Below are positions 26,933-34,909 of a DNA stretch of 64,000 nt, piece after piece. The stretch's first letter is position 1. Each line of letters opens with the position of its first letter. Origin of the DNA: DATARH01 sp963705325 (GTDB taxonomy: Bacteria > Pseudomonadota > Alphaproteobacteria > ATCC43930 > CGMCC-115725); the NCBI GenBank assembly GCA_963705325.1, contig OY970069.1, positions 992,001 to 1,056,000 of the forward strand. The letters run 5' to 3'. A model generated the notes under the pieces. It was not told where the DNA came from. It made no database searches and saw only the letters and a list, made by a program, of their open reading frames with translations. Both the position numbers and the translations under genes were made by a program.

Positions 26933-27529
26933 CTACTGCCGCGCGCGATAGTTCTTGTAGTACTGAACCGCATTGGGGGTCAGTTGAAACCCGACCATGA
27001 TGTTGAGGTCGGATAGCGCCCTCCCGCCCGTCGCGAACGCGACCTCTACGTGGTCGGTGACGCCGGCGCGCCTGGCATCGGGAGCGACGGTCACGTGCAC
27101 CGAAAATTGCTTCTTGCCGAGAATCGTCTGGTCCGGCGCGGTCAACGCGACGAAATAGTTTAAGTCGACGTCGTTGCCGTGCCCCGACGGCCCCCGCTCA
27201 GCGATGATAATGCTGTCGAGCGAGGCGTGCAGCGTGTCGCCCTCGAGCCGGCAAGTCGCGGTTACGTCGCTGTAAATGCCATTCCACGAGACATAGAGCG
27301 GCTTCTGCTCGGCACCCGGCGCGAACACCACCGTGTTGGCGAGCGGGCGCAGGATCGCCGCAACCGGGCAGGCCGGCGCCGCCGCGGGCTGGGACTTCTT
27401 GGCGAAGGGATTCCAGCCACCGCCGCATCCCGACAGCAGAACCAGCGCGAGGATGGCGCCCGCCGTGACCGCACCGCGACGGCGGCGGCAACAACCAGGC
27501 TGCGATGGCAAGCGCAAAATCGAGATCAA
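26933..27529 (-). CDS. Putative lipoprotein of unknown function
   Basis: 198 residues. A basic n-region (CCRRRRGAVTAG) and hydrophobic stretch (AILALVLLSGC) end in a lipobox LLSGC, so it is probably lipid-anchored in the periplasm. The mature part begins with a Gly/Lys-rich linker (GGGWNPFAKKSQPAAA). A beta-rich domain follows (LYVSWNGIYSDVTATCRLEG, FSVHVTVAPDARRAGVTDHV, GFQLTPNAVQYYKNYRARQ). No named domain recognised. It lies between the riboswitch leader and the CDGSH gene. Confidence 0.7.
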   Translation of the reverse strand: MISILRLPSQPGCCRRRRGAVTAGAILALVLLSGCGGGWNPFAKKSQPAAAPACPVAAILRPLANTVVFAPGAEQKPLYVSWNGIYSDVTATCRLEGDTLHASLDSIIIAERGPSGHGNDVDLNYFVALTAPDQTILGKKQFSVHVTVAPDARRAGVTDHVEVAFATGGRALSDLNIMVGFQLTPNAVQYYKNYRARQ

Positions 27530-27532
27530 TGG

Positions 27533-27772
27533 CTAGAGCTTGTTGTGGGTTCCGTCGCAGAACGGCTGTTTCGTAGTCGCCTTGCAGCCGCAAAACCACA
27601 CTTGCCCAGATTTTTCCGCCGTGTACATCAGCGGGTTGAGCCCGGTGCCCTTGTGCGAGCCGTCGCAAAACGGCTGCCCCTTGCTGCGCCCGCATGCGCA
27701 CCAGAAATAGCGCTTGCCGGCCTCGACCGTGACACCGTAAGGCGCCTTTTGCGCCGGGATCGGAGCATCCAT
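27533..27772 (-). CDS. CDGSH-type iron-sulfur protein (two CDGSH domains)
   Basis: 79 residues with two [2Fe-2S] motifs: CACGRSKGQPFCDGSHKGTG and CGCKATTKQPFCDGTHNKL. Each has three Cys and one His ligands, as in mitoNEET/CISD-like proteins; the double-domain form is common in bacteria (Miner2-like). Probably a soluble electron or cluster-transfer protein. ATG at 27772. It is transcribed toward the lipoprotein gene, which follows by three bases. Confidence 0.9.
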   Translation of the reverse strand: MDAPIPAQKAPYGVTVEAGKRYFWCACGRSKGQPFCDGSHKGTGLNPLMYTAEKSGQVWFCGCKATTKQPFCDGTHNKL

Positions 27773-27906
27773 CTTTCTTCCCCACCGTCGCCCTTGCTAC
27801 TGTCCGCACGCGGCCGCGTGGTCCCCTGGGCGGGCGGACTTTATGCGAGGCCCGCTCGGCAGACAAGCCGGGTCGGCGCCGCGGAACGGAGCGGCCGGAA
27901 CGACTC

Positions 27907-28872
27907 ATGGCGGTTTACACTGAAATCGGCGACGACGAGCTGCGCGCGTTCATCGCGGCCTATGACATCGGCGAGGTATTGACCTGCAAAGGCATCGCCG
28001 AGGGAGTGGAAAACTCGAATTATCTGCTCGGCACCGAGCGCGGCACCTTTATCCTGACGCTCTACGAGAAGCGCGTGACGCCGGGCGATCTGCCGTTTTT
28101 CATCGCGCTGATGGACCACCTCGCTCATCACGGGGTCGCCTGCCCGACCCCGGTGCGGGCAAAAGACGGTGGCGCATTGCGCGAATTATGCGGGCGCCCG
28201 GCGGCGATCGTCACCTTCCTCAATGGCATGTGGCCGCGGCGGATCCAACCGTTCCATTGCGCCAGCCTCGGCGCGGCGCTGGCGCGGCTGCATCAGGCCG
28301 GCGCATCGTTCGCGATGAACCGGCCCAACGACCTGAGCATTACCGGCTGGCACCGGCTTTACGTCGCCTGTGCCGCGCGCGCCGACGAGGTGGAAAAGGG
28401 TCTTTCCGCCGAGATCGGCGAGGAACTGACCGCGCTCGAGACCGCCTGGCCGACCGGCCTGCCAACCGGGGTGATCCACGCTGACCTGTTCCCCGACAAC
28501 GTGTTCTTTCGTGACCGCGAGGTTTCAGGACTGATCGACTTCTATTTCGCCTGCACCGACGCCTTCGCCTACGACTTGGCGATTTGCCTCAATGCCTGGT
28601 GCTTTGAGCTAGACGGCGGCTTCAACGTAACCAAGGCTCGGCTACTGGTTGGGCATTACCGCGGCGAGCGCGACCTGCAGCCGGAGGAGATCGCCGCGCT
28701 GCCCCTCCTGGCGCGCGGCAGCGCGCTGCGCTTTCTGTTGACCCGGCTCTACGATTGGCAAAACCAGCCCGAAGGAGCGCTGGTTCGGCCAAAGGACCCG
28801 GTCGAATACCTAAAAAAGCTGCGCTTCCATCGCGGCGTCGCCAGCCCGGCCGAATATGGCATCGGACCCTGA
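27907..28872 (+). CDS. thrB: Homoserine kinase (aminoglycoside-phosphotransferase-like ThrB)
   Basis: 321 residues with the choline/aminoglycoside kinase fold used by alphaproteobacterial ThrB. The start MAVYTEIGDDELRAFIAAYD is typical. The catalytic loop is GVIHADLFPDNVFF (Asp base, Asn), and the metal-binding segment is SGLIDFYFACTDAFAYDLAI. It phosphorylates L-homoserine on the way to threonine. The last 17 bases overlap rnhA, a neighbour pairing common in these genomes. Confidence in the family is high; the substrate follows from that neighbour pattern. Confidence 0.87.
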   Translation: MAVYTEIGDDELRAFIAAYDIGEVLTCKGIAEGVENSNYLLGTERGTFILTLYEKRVTPGDLPFFIALMDHLAHHGVACPTPVRAKDGGALRELCGRPAAIVTFLNGMWPRRIQPFHCASLGAALARLHQAGASFAMNRPNDLSITGWHRLYVACAARADEVEKGLSAEIGEELTALETAWPTGLPTGVIHADLFPDNVFFRDREVSGLIDFYFACTDAFAYDLAICLNAWCFELDGGFNVTKARLLVGHYRGERDLQPEEIAALPLLARGSALRFLLTRLYDWQNQPEGALVRPKDPVEYLKKLRFHRGVASPAEYGIGP

Positions 28873-29347
28873 CCGCGAGGCGCTGAACGCGCCCGCGGTC
28901 GAGATTTTCACCGACGGGGCGTGCAGCGGCAATCCGGGACCGGGCGGCTGGGGCGCGATCCTGCGCTACGGCGCGGTCGAAAGGGAACTCTCCGGCGGCG
29001 ACATCGCCACCACCAACAACCGGATGGAGCTATCCGCCGCGATCGAGGGTCTCGCCGCGCTGAAGCGGCCTTGTCGGGTGCGGCTCTATACCGACAGCAC
29101 CTACGTGCGCGACGGGATCATGCGTTGGCTGTCGCAATGGAAGGCGCGCGGCTGGCGAACCGCGGACAAGAAGCCGGTCAAGAACGTCGATCTATGGCAG
29201 GCCCTCGACGACGCCGCGGCACCGCACGAGGTCGAATGGATCTGGGTTCGCGGCCATGCCGGTCATCCCGAGAACGAGCGCGCCGACATACTGGCGCGGG
29301 CGGCTATACCTCGGCCTCCTTCCAGTCAGGAAACGGGGCCTGTGTAG
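28856..29347 (+). CDS. rnhA: Ribonuclease HI
   Basis: 163 residues. The active-site carboxylates are in IFTDGACSGNPGPGGWGAIL (Asp20), NNRMELSAAIEGL (Glu58), RLYTDSTYVRDGI (Asp80) and GHAGHPENERADILAR (last Asp). It removes RNA from RNA/DNA hybrids. Start ATG at 28856 lies inside thrB, so the two are translationally coupled. The 3' end overlaps a convergent gene by about 22 bases. Confidence 0.95.
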   Translation: MASDPDREALNAPAVEIFTDGACSGNPGPGGWGAILRYGAVERELSGGDIATTNNRMELSAAIEGLAALKRPCRVRLYTDSTYVRDGIMRWLSQWKARGWRTADKKPVKNVDLWQALDDAAAPHEVEWIWVRGHAGHPENERADILARAAIPRPPSSQETGPV

Positions 29348-29787
29348 CGCCAGGTTTTGCCGTCGGGGTCCCCAGTGACTTCGCCGCGCGCTTGGAGCTG
29401 GCCCAGGGAATGGCGGATCGAGGTATAGGCCATCGTCACGCCCTTATCGCGGGTGAGGGCGGCGCGGATATCGGCCGGGCGGCCGCTGCTCGCCGGCAGC
29501 GCCTTCAATATCTCGGCGACGAGCCGTGCATTGGTGCCACGCTGCGGGCGACGGCGGCCCGCGCTGCGCGGCTTGGCGGCGGCGCGCGCGGAAGGCGGGC
29601 GGCCTCGCCGCCCGGCGGCGGGCGCAGCCTTGGCCGATCGGCCACGCCGGACCGGAGCGGCTGCGGTGCCGGGACGCGCGGCAAAGTCGCGGATCGCCTG
29701 CATCGCCGCGGCATAACCGGCGGCATAAGCCTCGCGGCGGATTGCCTCGATCTGGTCCTGCAATTGGAGCATTGCCGTCTTTGCCAT
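29326..29787 (-). CDS. Basic low-complexity protein with C-terminal winged-helix-like domain
   Basis: 153 residues. Residues 1-40 form an amphipathic helix (LQLQDQIEAIRREAYAAGYA). Residues 45-85 are Ala/Arg/Pro-rich (RRGRSAKAAPAAGRRGRPPS), like histone-H1-type tails. The C-terminal 65 residues (TNARLVAEILKALPASSGRP, YTSIRHSLGQLQARGEVTG) look like a small helical DNA-binding domain. It may be a nucleoid-associated or regulatory protein. I infer function from composition only. Confidence 0.6.
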   Translation of the reverse strand: MAKTAMLQLQDQIEAIRREAYAAGYAAAMQAIRDFAARPGTAAAPVRRGRSAKAAPAAGRRGRPPSARAAAKPRSAGRRRPQRGTNARLVAEILKALPASSGRPADIRAALTRDKGVTMAYTSIRHSLGQLQARGEVTGDPDGKTWRYTGPVS

Positions 29788-29857
29788 GGGGATGCCTCGT
29801 CCCTCCCTGTCTTCAGGCGAAGATTAGCACGAGTTTTACAGCCTCCGGTCAAGCCGG

Positions 29858-30190
29858 TTACTCAATTCGTTCACGTGGCGGGCGGGTTTCGGCAACCAGA
29901 TCGCGCAGCCGCGCCTTGCCTGGGAGGGGGTCGAGCGTCATCACCCGGTCATCGACGAGACGGGTCGTGCAGGCGTAGAGCACGCGTCCCTCGATCGCAA
30001 TCGTGCATTCCTTGCAGACATTGGCGTTGATGCAGCTGTAGCGGATCGCCAGCGATGGATCGCGATGAACACGGATCCAGATCAGCGCGTCGAGCACCGT
30101 GGCGCCGTCCTCGAAGGGCACGGCGAACTCCTCGTAGCGGCCCGGCTCGTCGCCGGCACCGCGGCAGATCTTCAACCGTGCGGTCTTCAT
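29858..30190 (-). CDS. 2Fe-2S protein resembling the N-terminal domain of SdhB/FrdB
   Basis: 110 residues. A beta-grasp ferredoxin domain has the cluster ligands SCINANVCKECTIAIEGRVL and a final Cys in YACTT. This corresponds to the N-terminal 2Fe-2S half of succinate dehydrogenase/fumarate reductase iron-sulfur subunits. The usual C-terminal 4Fe-4S/3Fe-4S domain is absent. The ATG overlaps the TGA of the upstream flavoprotein gene, so the two proteins are made together and probably form a two-subunit flavin/Fe-S enzyme. Confidence 0.8.
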   Translation of the reverse strand: MKTARLKICRGAGDEPGRYEEFAVPFEDGATVLDALIWIRVHRDPSLAIRYSCINANVCKECTIAIEGRVLYACTTRLVDDRVMTLDPLPGKARLRDLVAETRPPRERIE

Positions 30191-31851
30191 TGTGCCCACC
30201 GGACGGCCATGCCGGACTCGCCCATCGTCACAAGCTGGCAGCGCGCCAATCCGGGATTGCTGTTCGGGAAGTCAGTGCGCTGATGCGCGCCGCGGCTTTC
30301 ATGGCGAGCGAGCGCAGCGCGGATCACCGCCTCGGCAGCGGCAAGGCTGGCGCGCAACTCGAACCAGTCGCCGAGGCTCGCGTTGAATTCGCGGCCAGGG
30401 TTGATGGCGAGCGACGGCAGCGCATCGCGCATCTCGACGAGCCGCTCGAGTGCGCGCTCCAGCCCCGGCGCATCGCGCAACGGTCCGACCGAGTCGTTCA
30501 TCAGCCCGCGCATATCCTCGAGCAACACCGTCGCGCTCCCGTCGCCCTTGCAACCGTCGGCAAGGCTGCGGATGCGCTCGACGTGTTCCGCCGCCGCCGC
30601 CGCGCTCCATCCCGCGAGCCGCCTGGCCGAGGCGGCGAACCTGCCGGCGCGCTCGCCAAACACCAACGCCTCGGAGATGGCGTTGCCCGAGAGCCGGTTG
30701 GCGCCGTTGGCGCCGCCGACCGCCTCGCCCGCGGCGAAAAGCCCCGGCACCGTCGAGGCCATGCGCTCGTCCACCGCGATCCCACCCATGTGATAATGCG
30801 CGATCGGCGAAACTTCGACCGGCGCGCGGGCGAGGTTGATGCCGTTCTTCGCCAGGCGTTCGATAACCGGCCCGAAGGCGGCCGCTAGATCGGCCGGCGG
30901 CACGTGTTCGAACGACAGGAAAACCCCACCGTGTAGCGAGCCGCGCCCGGCCGCGACCTCGCTGACGATCGCATAGGTGGCGATATCGCGCGGCGTGGTG
31001 TAGACGCCGGCCTCGTCGCTGCCGTACCGGGCGAGGAACTCCTCGCCCCGGCCGTCAAGCAGCCTGCCGCCGAGCTTGTAGCGGAACGGGTCCCACATGA
31101 TCGGGTCCATGCCGACGAGGCGCGGCGCCAGATGCCCGATTGGGAAGAACTGGACGAACTCCATGTCGACAAGCTGGGCGCCGGCGTTGAGCGCCAGCGC
31201 ATAGCCATCGCCGCCCATGTTGGCCGACGCGCTGTTGCGGCGGTAGATGCGGGTGAGCCCCCCGGTGGCGATGATTGTCGCCGCGGCGGCGATCGTCACC
31301 GGCTCGCCGCTGGCGGCATCGAGCGCGACCGCGCCGACCACGGCTCCGTCCGCTGTGACGAGGTCCGTCACGATGAGATTGCTCAGCCGGCGGATCGCGT
31401 CGGTCCGGCTAACCCGGCGGCGAAGGGTTGCCGCCACCGCTGGCCCGGTATTCAGGAAATCGACATAGCAGCAGCGCGGCCGCGAGTGGCCCGGCGCGGT
31501 GACCTGGGCGATCCGGCCGCTGTCGCGCCGCGCCCAGCCGACCTGCCACTCGCCCATCTCGCGCATACGCGCCGGCGCTTCCTCGCATAGGATCGCGGCC
31601 AGCGCCTCGTCGCACAAGCCCCGGCCGGCGACGAGCGTGTCGTTGAGATGCAGGCGCCAGTCGTCGTCGCTCTCCTCGGCGAGCGCAGCGGCGACCGTCA
31701 TCTGCGCCATGATCGTCGCGCCGCCGCGGCCGACAAGGCTCTTGTCGAGCAGCAAGATGCTTCCGGCGCCCGAGCGAGCAGCCGAAATCGCCGCGTACGT
31801 GCCGGCCCCGCCGGCACCGACGATCAGTACGTCCGTATCGAGATGGGTCAT
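30187..31851 (-). CDS. FAD-dependent oxidoreductase, succinate dehydrogenase/fumarate reductase flavoprotein family
   Basis: 554 residues. The FAD-binding beginning is VLIVGAGGAGTYAAISAARS, with LLDKSLVGRGGATIMAQMTV (the site of covalent FAD in SdhA is not obvious). SPIAHYHMGGIAVDERM and GLFAAGEAVGGANGANRLSG are the family's C-terminal signature. It may oxidise or reduce a dicarboxylate-like substrate; the partner is the short 2Fe-2S protein, and no membrane anchor subunits are present, so it is not respiratory complex II. The start overlaps the preceding methyltransferase stop, giving a three-gene operon. Confidence 0.85.
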   Translation of the reverse strand: MTHLDTDVLIVGAGGAGTYAAISAARSGAGSILLLDKSLVGRGGATIMAQMTVAAALAEESDDDWRLHLNDTLVAGRGLCDEALAAILCEEAPARMREMGEWQVGWARRDSGRIAQVTAPGHSRPRCCYVDFLNTGPAVAATLRRRVSRTDAIRRLSNLIVTDLVTADGAVVGAVALDAASGEPVTIAAAATIIATGGLTRIYRRNSASANMGGDGYALALNAGAQLVDMEFVQFFPIGHLAPRLVGMDPIMWDPFRYKLGGRLLDGRGEEFLARYGSDEAGVYTTPRDIATYAIVSEVAAGRGSLHGGVFLSFEHVPPADLAAAFGPVIERLAKNGINLARAPVEVSPIAHYHMGGIAVDERMASTVPGLFAAGEAVGGANGANRLSGNAISEALVFGERAGRFAASARRLAGWSAAAAAEHVERIRSLADGCKGDGSATVLLEDMRGLMNDSVGPLRDAPGLERALERLVEMRDALPSLAINPGREFNASLGDWFELRASLAAAEAVIRAALARHESRGAHQRTDFPNSNPGLARCQLVTMGESGMAVRWAQ

Positions 31852-32669
31852 CGCGGCTTGACGCCGCGCCCGAGGATCGCGGCGATTGGGATGAAGTACC
31901 AGCCGTCGCGGCGATAAGCGGCGGCGCGCCGCGCGATCTCGGCCTCAATCGCCAGCAGCGCTCCCGGACGCTGCGCCTCGATCATTGCCGCAGTGCGCAC
32001 CGTGCCGCGCCGGAATACCGCGATCAGATCGCCAGGATGCTCGATACGCCATTCGCGCCGCACCAGCGCGGCGCCGGCCTCGGCAAACCCAGCCTCGCGC
32101 AGCAAACTCAGCACCACCTCTTCGCTGTCCAATCCACCACCCGACGGCGGCGCCTTCGCGGCGCCCGGATCACCATGCAGACGCACCGCCTCGAATAGCA
32201 AATGCCAGGCGATGTTGTCTGCCGGGTTCGCCCAGTTGGTGAACGCGAACCGACCGCCTGGTCGCAACACGCGGAATACCTCGGCGAGCGCGCGCTCAGG
32301 CCGCGGCACATGATGGATACCGAAGTTGGACACCACCGCATCGAACGATGCGTCGGCGAACGGCATCGTCTCGGCATCGCCTTCATGGAAGCGCAGGCTG
32401 GGATAAGCGGCGCGCGCCTCGGCGAGCATCGCCCGCGAGAAATCGAGACCGCTCGCCTCGGCGCCGCCTTGGGCCGCCGCCTCGGTCACGACACCCGGCC
32501 CACAGCAGAGATCAAGCAGCCGCGTACCGGTCGTGACCTCGGCGGCCTCTAACAGAGCCTCGATGAATTCCCCGCTCGCCCTGGCGAACGTTACCCGGTA
32601 TGCCGAGGCTGCCCTTTCCCAACCGGCATGCTCGAACGCGCGGACCGCTTGGGGATCGAAGAGGGTCAC
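31848..32669 (-). CDS. UbiE-like class I SAM-dependent methyltransferase
   Basis: 273 residues from a GTG. Motif I is RLLDLCCGPGVVTEAAAQGG, acidic loop SGLDFSRAMLAEARAAYP, motif II GDAETMPFADASFDAVVSNF, and motif III EVFRVLRPGGRFAFTNW. Substrate not readable. No ribosome site precedes the GTG; instead a 17-codon ORF with AAAGGAG ends with a TGA that overlaps the GTG, so translation may be coupled or the real N-terminus may lie in that ORF after a one-base sequence error. Transcribed into the flavoprotein and 2Fe-2S genes. Confidence 0.8.
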   Translation of the reverse strand: MTLFDPQAVRAFEHAGWERAASAYRVTFARASGEFIEALLEAAEVTTGTRLLDLCCGPGVVTEAAAQGGAEASGLDFSRAMLAEARAAYPSLRFHEGDAETMPFADASFDAVVSNFGIHHVPRPERALAEVFRVLRPGGRFAFTNWANPADNIAWHLLFEAVRLHGDPGAAKAPPSGGGLDSEEVVLSLLREAGFAEAGAALVRREWRIEHPGDLIAVFRRGTVRTAAMIEAQRPGALLAIEAEIARRAAAYRRDGWYFIPIAAILGRGVKPR

Positions 32670-32719
32670 GGGAAGTCGGGAAGCATCGGGATCGCGCCCC
32701 GGAAATGCGTCTCGCCCAT
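32666..32719 (-). other. Possible 17-codon leader ORF before the methyltransferase
   Basis: ATG at 32719 is preceded by AAAGGAG at ideal spacing and starts a 17-residue frame (MGETHFRGAIPMLPDFP). Its TGA overlaps the GTG start of the methyltransferase (GTGA). It could be a coupling leader peptide. Alternatively it could be the true beginning of the methyltransferase, separated from it by a one-base error, as seen in other genes of this window. Confidence 0.4.
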
Positions 32720-32876
32720 GCGCGTTCTCCTTTCGGCGGAAGGGTCGACGATAAATGATCCTGGCACAAGGATTGTAGGTGGAGTAAACGGGCGCGCTCG
32801 GCGCGCGGGACATGGCTCGCCTGGTCTCCGAGGAGGAGATGCGTGCATAGTCGGATCAGCGCGTTCGCGCCGTGGC

Positions 32877-34802
32877 ATGGGTGAGGCGAACCGATTGTCC
32901 GAAAGCCGGCCGCCGCCAATTGCACCCGTCGCCGCCGTAGCGCCGGCGTCCGAAAAACCGAGCCTACGCCAAAGCCTCGCGGTCGCGGCGCTCGGTGTCG
33001 TCTACGGCGATATCGGCACCTCGCCGCTCTACACGGTCAAGCAGTGCTTCGAGGGTGCGTTAGTCAGCCCGTTGCGGATCTATGGAGTGTTGTCGCTAAT
33101 CGCCTGGTCGCTGTTTCTTGTCGTCACGGTCAAGTACGTGATCGTGCTGATGCGGGCCGACAATCGCGGCGAGGGCGGCATCCTCGCATTGATGGTCTTG
33201 GCGTTGCGCGCGACCCTGCGGTCACCCAACCGGTGGGTGCTGTGGGCCGGGTTGTTCGGCGCGGCGCTGTTCTATGGCGACGGCGTCCTGACACCGGCCA
33301 TCTCGGTGCTGAGCGCGGTCGAGGGGCTCAAGGTCCATACCCCCGAGCTCGAACCGTTTGTGATTCCGCTGACCTTGTTTTTGCTGATCGTGCTGTTCAT
33401 CGCCCAGCGCCGCGGCACCGGGCGGGTCGGCGGGTTTTTTGGCCCAATCATTATCGTCTGGTTCATCACCATCGGGCTCCTGGGGCTCAAGGAGATCGCG
33501 CGCCACCCGGCGATCATGTGGGCGCTCAATCCGCTCTATGGGATCGACCTTATTCGCCGCCATCCGGCCGCCGGCTTTGTGCTGCTCGGCGCCGTGGTCT
33601 TGGCGGTGACCGGCGCCGAGGCGCTCTACGCCGACATGGGCCATTTCGGCCGCGGCCCAATTCGCCGCGCCTGGCTGCGCTTTGTCTTCCCCGCCCTCTT
33701 GCTAAATTATTTCGGTCAAGGCGCGCTACTGCTGGCTCACCCGGAGGCGGTGCAGAACCCGTTCTTCCTCCTGGCACCGGACTGGTTCGTGCTGCCGCTC
33801 GTCGTGCTCGCCTCGACCGCGACGGTGATCGCCTCACAGGCGGTGATTTCCGGCGCGTTCTCGCTGACCAGTCAGGCCGTGCAGCTCGGCTATCTGCCGC
33901 GAATGAACGTGCGCCACACCTCCGAGCGCGAGATGGGCCAAGTCTATGTGCCGGCGATCAACAACATGCTGCTGGTCGCGGTGGCGGCAACGGTGTTGAT
34001 GTTTCGTTCGTCCGACGCGTTGGGCTCCGCCTATGGCATTGCCGTGACCGGGACAATGACGGTCACCACCGCACTGGCCTTCATGCATCTACGCCACGGC
34101 GCGCGTTGGAAGCTATGGCAGCTGATCCCGCTCTTCGCGCTGTTCTTCACGGTCGACGTATCGTTCTTCTCAGCCAATTTGCTAAAGGTACATGAGGGCG
34201 GCTGGTATCCGCTGGTGATCGCGTTCGCGCTCTACACGACGATGACGACGTGGATCTGGGGCCGCTCGAAACTCGCCCGCCAGCGGGTCAGCGCAGGCAT
34301 GCCGTTGGAAATGCTGGTGGCAAGCCTCAAGCCCGACCGACCCGCACGCGTTTCCGGCACCGCAATCTACATGACCGCGCAGGTCAATAACGTGCCGGCG
34401 GCGCTGCTCCACAACATGAAGCACAACAAGGTCCTGCACGAGCGCAACGTGCTGATGACGGTGCAGACCGCCGACGTGCCGCGCATCCCCGAAGCAGAGC
34501 GGCTCGAAATCCGCCATTACGATCAGAATTTCCATACCGTGCGCGTGCGCTACGGCTTTCTCGAGGAACCTGACATTCCGCGCGCGCTGGCTATAGCGCG
34601 CGTCGCCGGGTTCCGCTTCAACCTAATGGACACCTCGTTCTTCGTTGGGCGCGAGACGGTTGTCGCCAACCGCCGCCAGCGCTGGCTCTATCCGGTCAAG
34701 CGGCTGTTCGTGCTGCTCTCCGAGCTCGCTCTCGACGCGACCGAGTTCTTCCACATCCCGGTCAACCGGGTCGTCGAACTCGGCGGCCAAGTGGAGATTT
34801 GA
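32877..34802 (+). CDS. kup: Low-affinity potassium uptake transporter Kup
   Basis: 641 residues, normal for Kup/HAK/KT. Twelve transmembrane segments cover roughly residues 35-460; the start signature is LAVAALGVVYGDIGTSPLYT, then GEGGILALMVLALRATL, YGDGVLTPAISVLSAVEGLK, VTGAEALYADMGHFGRGPIR and MTVTTALAFMHLRHGARWKL. A cytoplasmic C-terminal domain of about 180 residues follows. It is a proton-coupled potassium importer of the inner membrane. The ATG at 32877 gives a short cytoplasmic N-tail; an open reading back to 32628 overlaps the divergent methyltransferase gene. Confidence 0.93.
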   Translation: MGEANRLSESRPPPIAPVAAVAPASEKPSLRQSLAVAALGVVYGDIGTSPLYTVKQCFEGALVSPLRIYGVLSLIAWSLFLVVTVKYVIVLMRADNRGEGGILALMVLALRATLRSPNRWVLWAGLFGAALFYGDGVLTPAISVLSAVEGLKVHTPELEPFVIPLTLFLLIVLFIAQRRGTGRVGGFFGPIIIVWFITIGLLGLKEIARHPAIMWALNPLYGIDLIRRHPAAGFVLLGAVVLAVTGAEALYADMGHFGRGPIRRAWLRFVFPALLLNYFGQGALLLAHPEAVQNPFFLLAPDWFVLPLVVLASTATVIASQAVISGAFSLTSQAVQLGYLPRMNVRHTSEREMGQVYVPAINNMLLVAVAATVLMFRSSDALGSAYGIAVTGTMTVTTALAFMHLRHGARWKLWQLIPLFALFFTVDVSFFSANLLKVHEGGWYPLVIAFALYTTMTTWIWGRSKLARQRVSAGMPLEMLVASLKPDRPARVSGTAIYMTAQVNNVPAALLHNMKHNKVLHERNVLMTVQTADVPRIPEAERLEIRHYDQNFHTVRVRYGFLEEPDIPRALAIARVAGFRFNLMDTSFFVGRETVVANRRQRWLYPVKRLFVLLSELALDATEFFHIPVNRVVELGGQVEI

Positions 34803-34810
34803 TCTAGGTC

Positions 34811-34901
34811 GTCATTGCGAGCGCAGCGAAGCAATCTCGTGGCCGTCGAACCCTGGACGGATCGAGATTGCCGCGTCGCGCTGCGCGCTCCTCGCAATGA
34901 C
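34811..34901. repeat. Intergenic palindromic repeat element, about 91 bp
   Basis: The gap after kup is framed by GTCATTGCGAG (34811-34821) and its inverted copy CTCGCAATGAC (34891-34901). Inner arms AGCGAAGCAATCTCG and CGAGATTGCCGCGTCGC also pair partly, so the whole block can fold into one long hairpin. The end sequence matches a repeat type very common between genes in alphaproteobacteria. It lies between the ends of two convergent genes and may terminate both transcripts. Confidence 0.65.
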
Positions 34902-34909
34902 AGCACACT

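Noticed and set aside
30199..30199. GTG at 30199 as the start of the 2Fe-2S protein
   Set aside because: The ATG at 30190 overlaps the flavoprotein stop (ATGA), matching the coupling used in the rest of that operon. The GTG would add only three residues.
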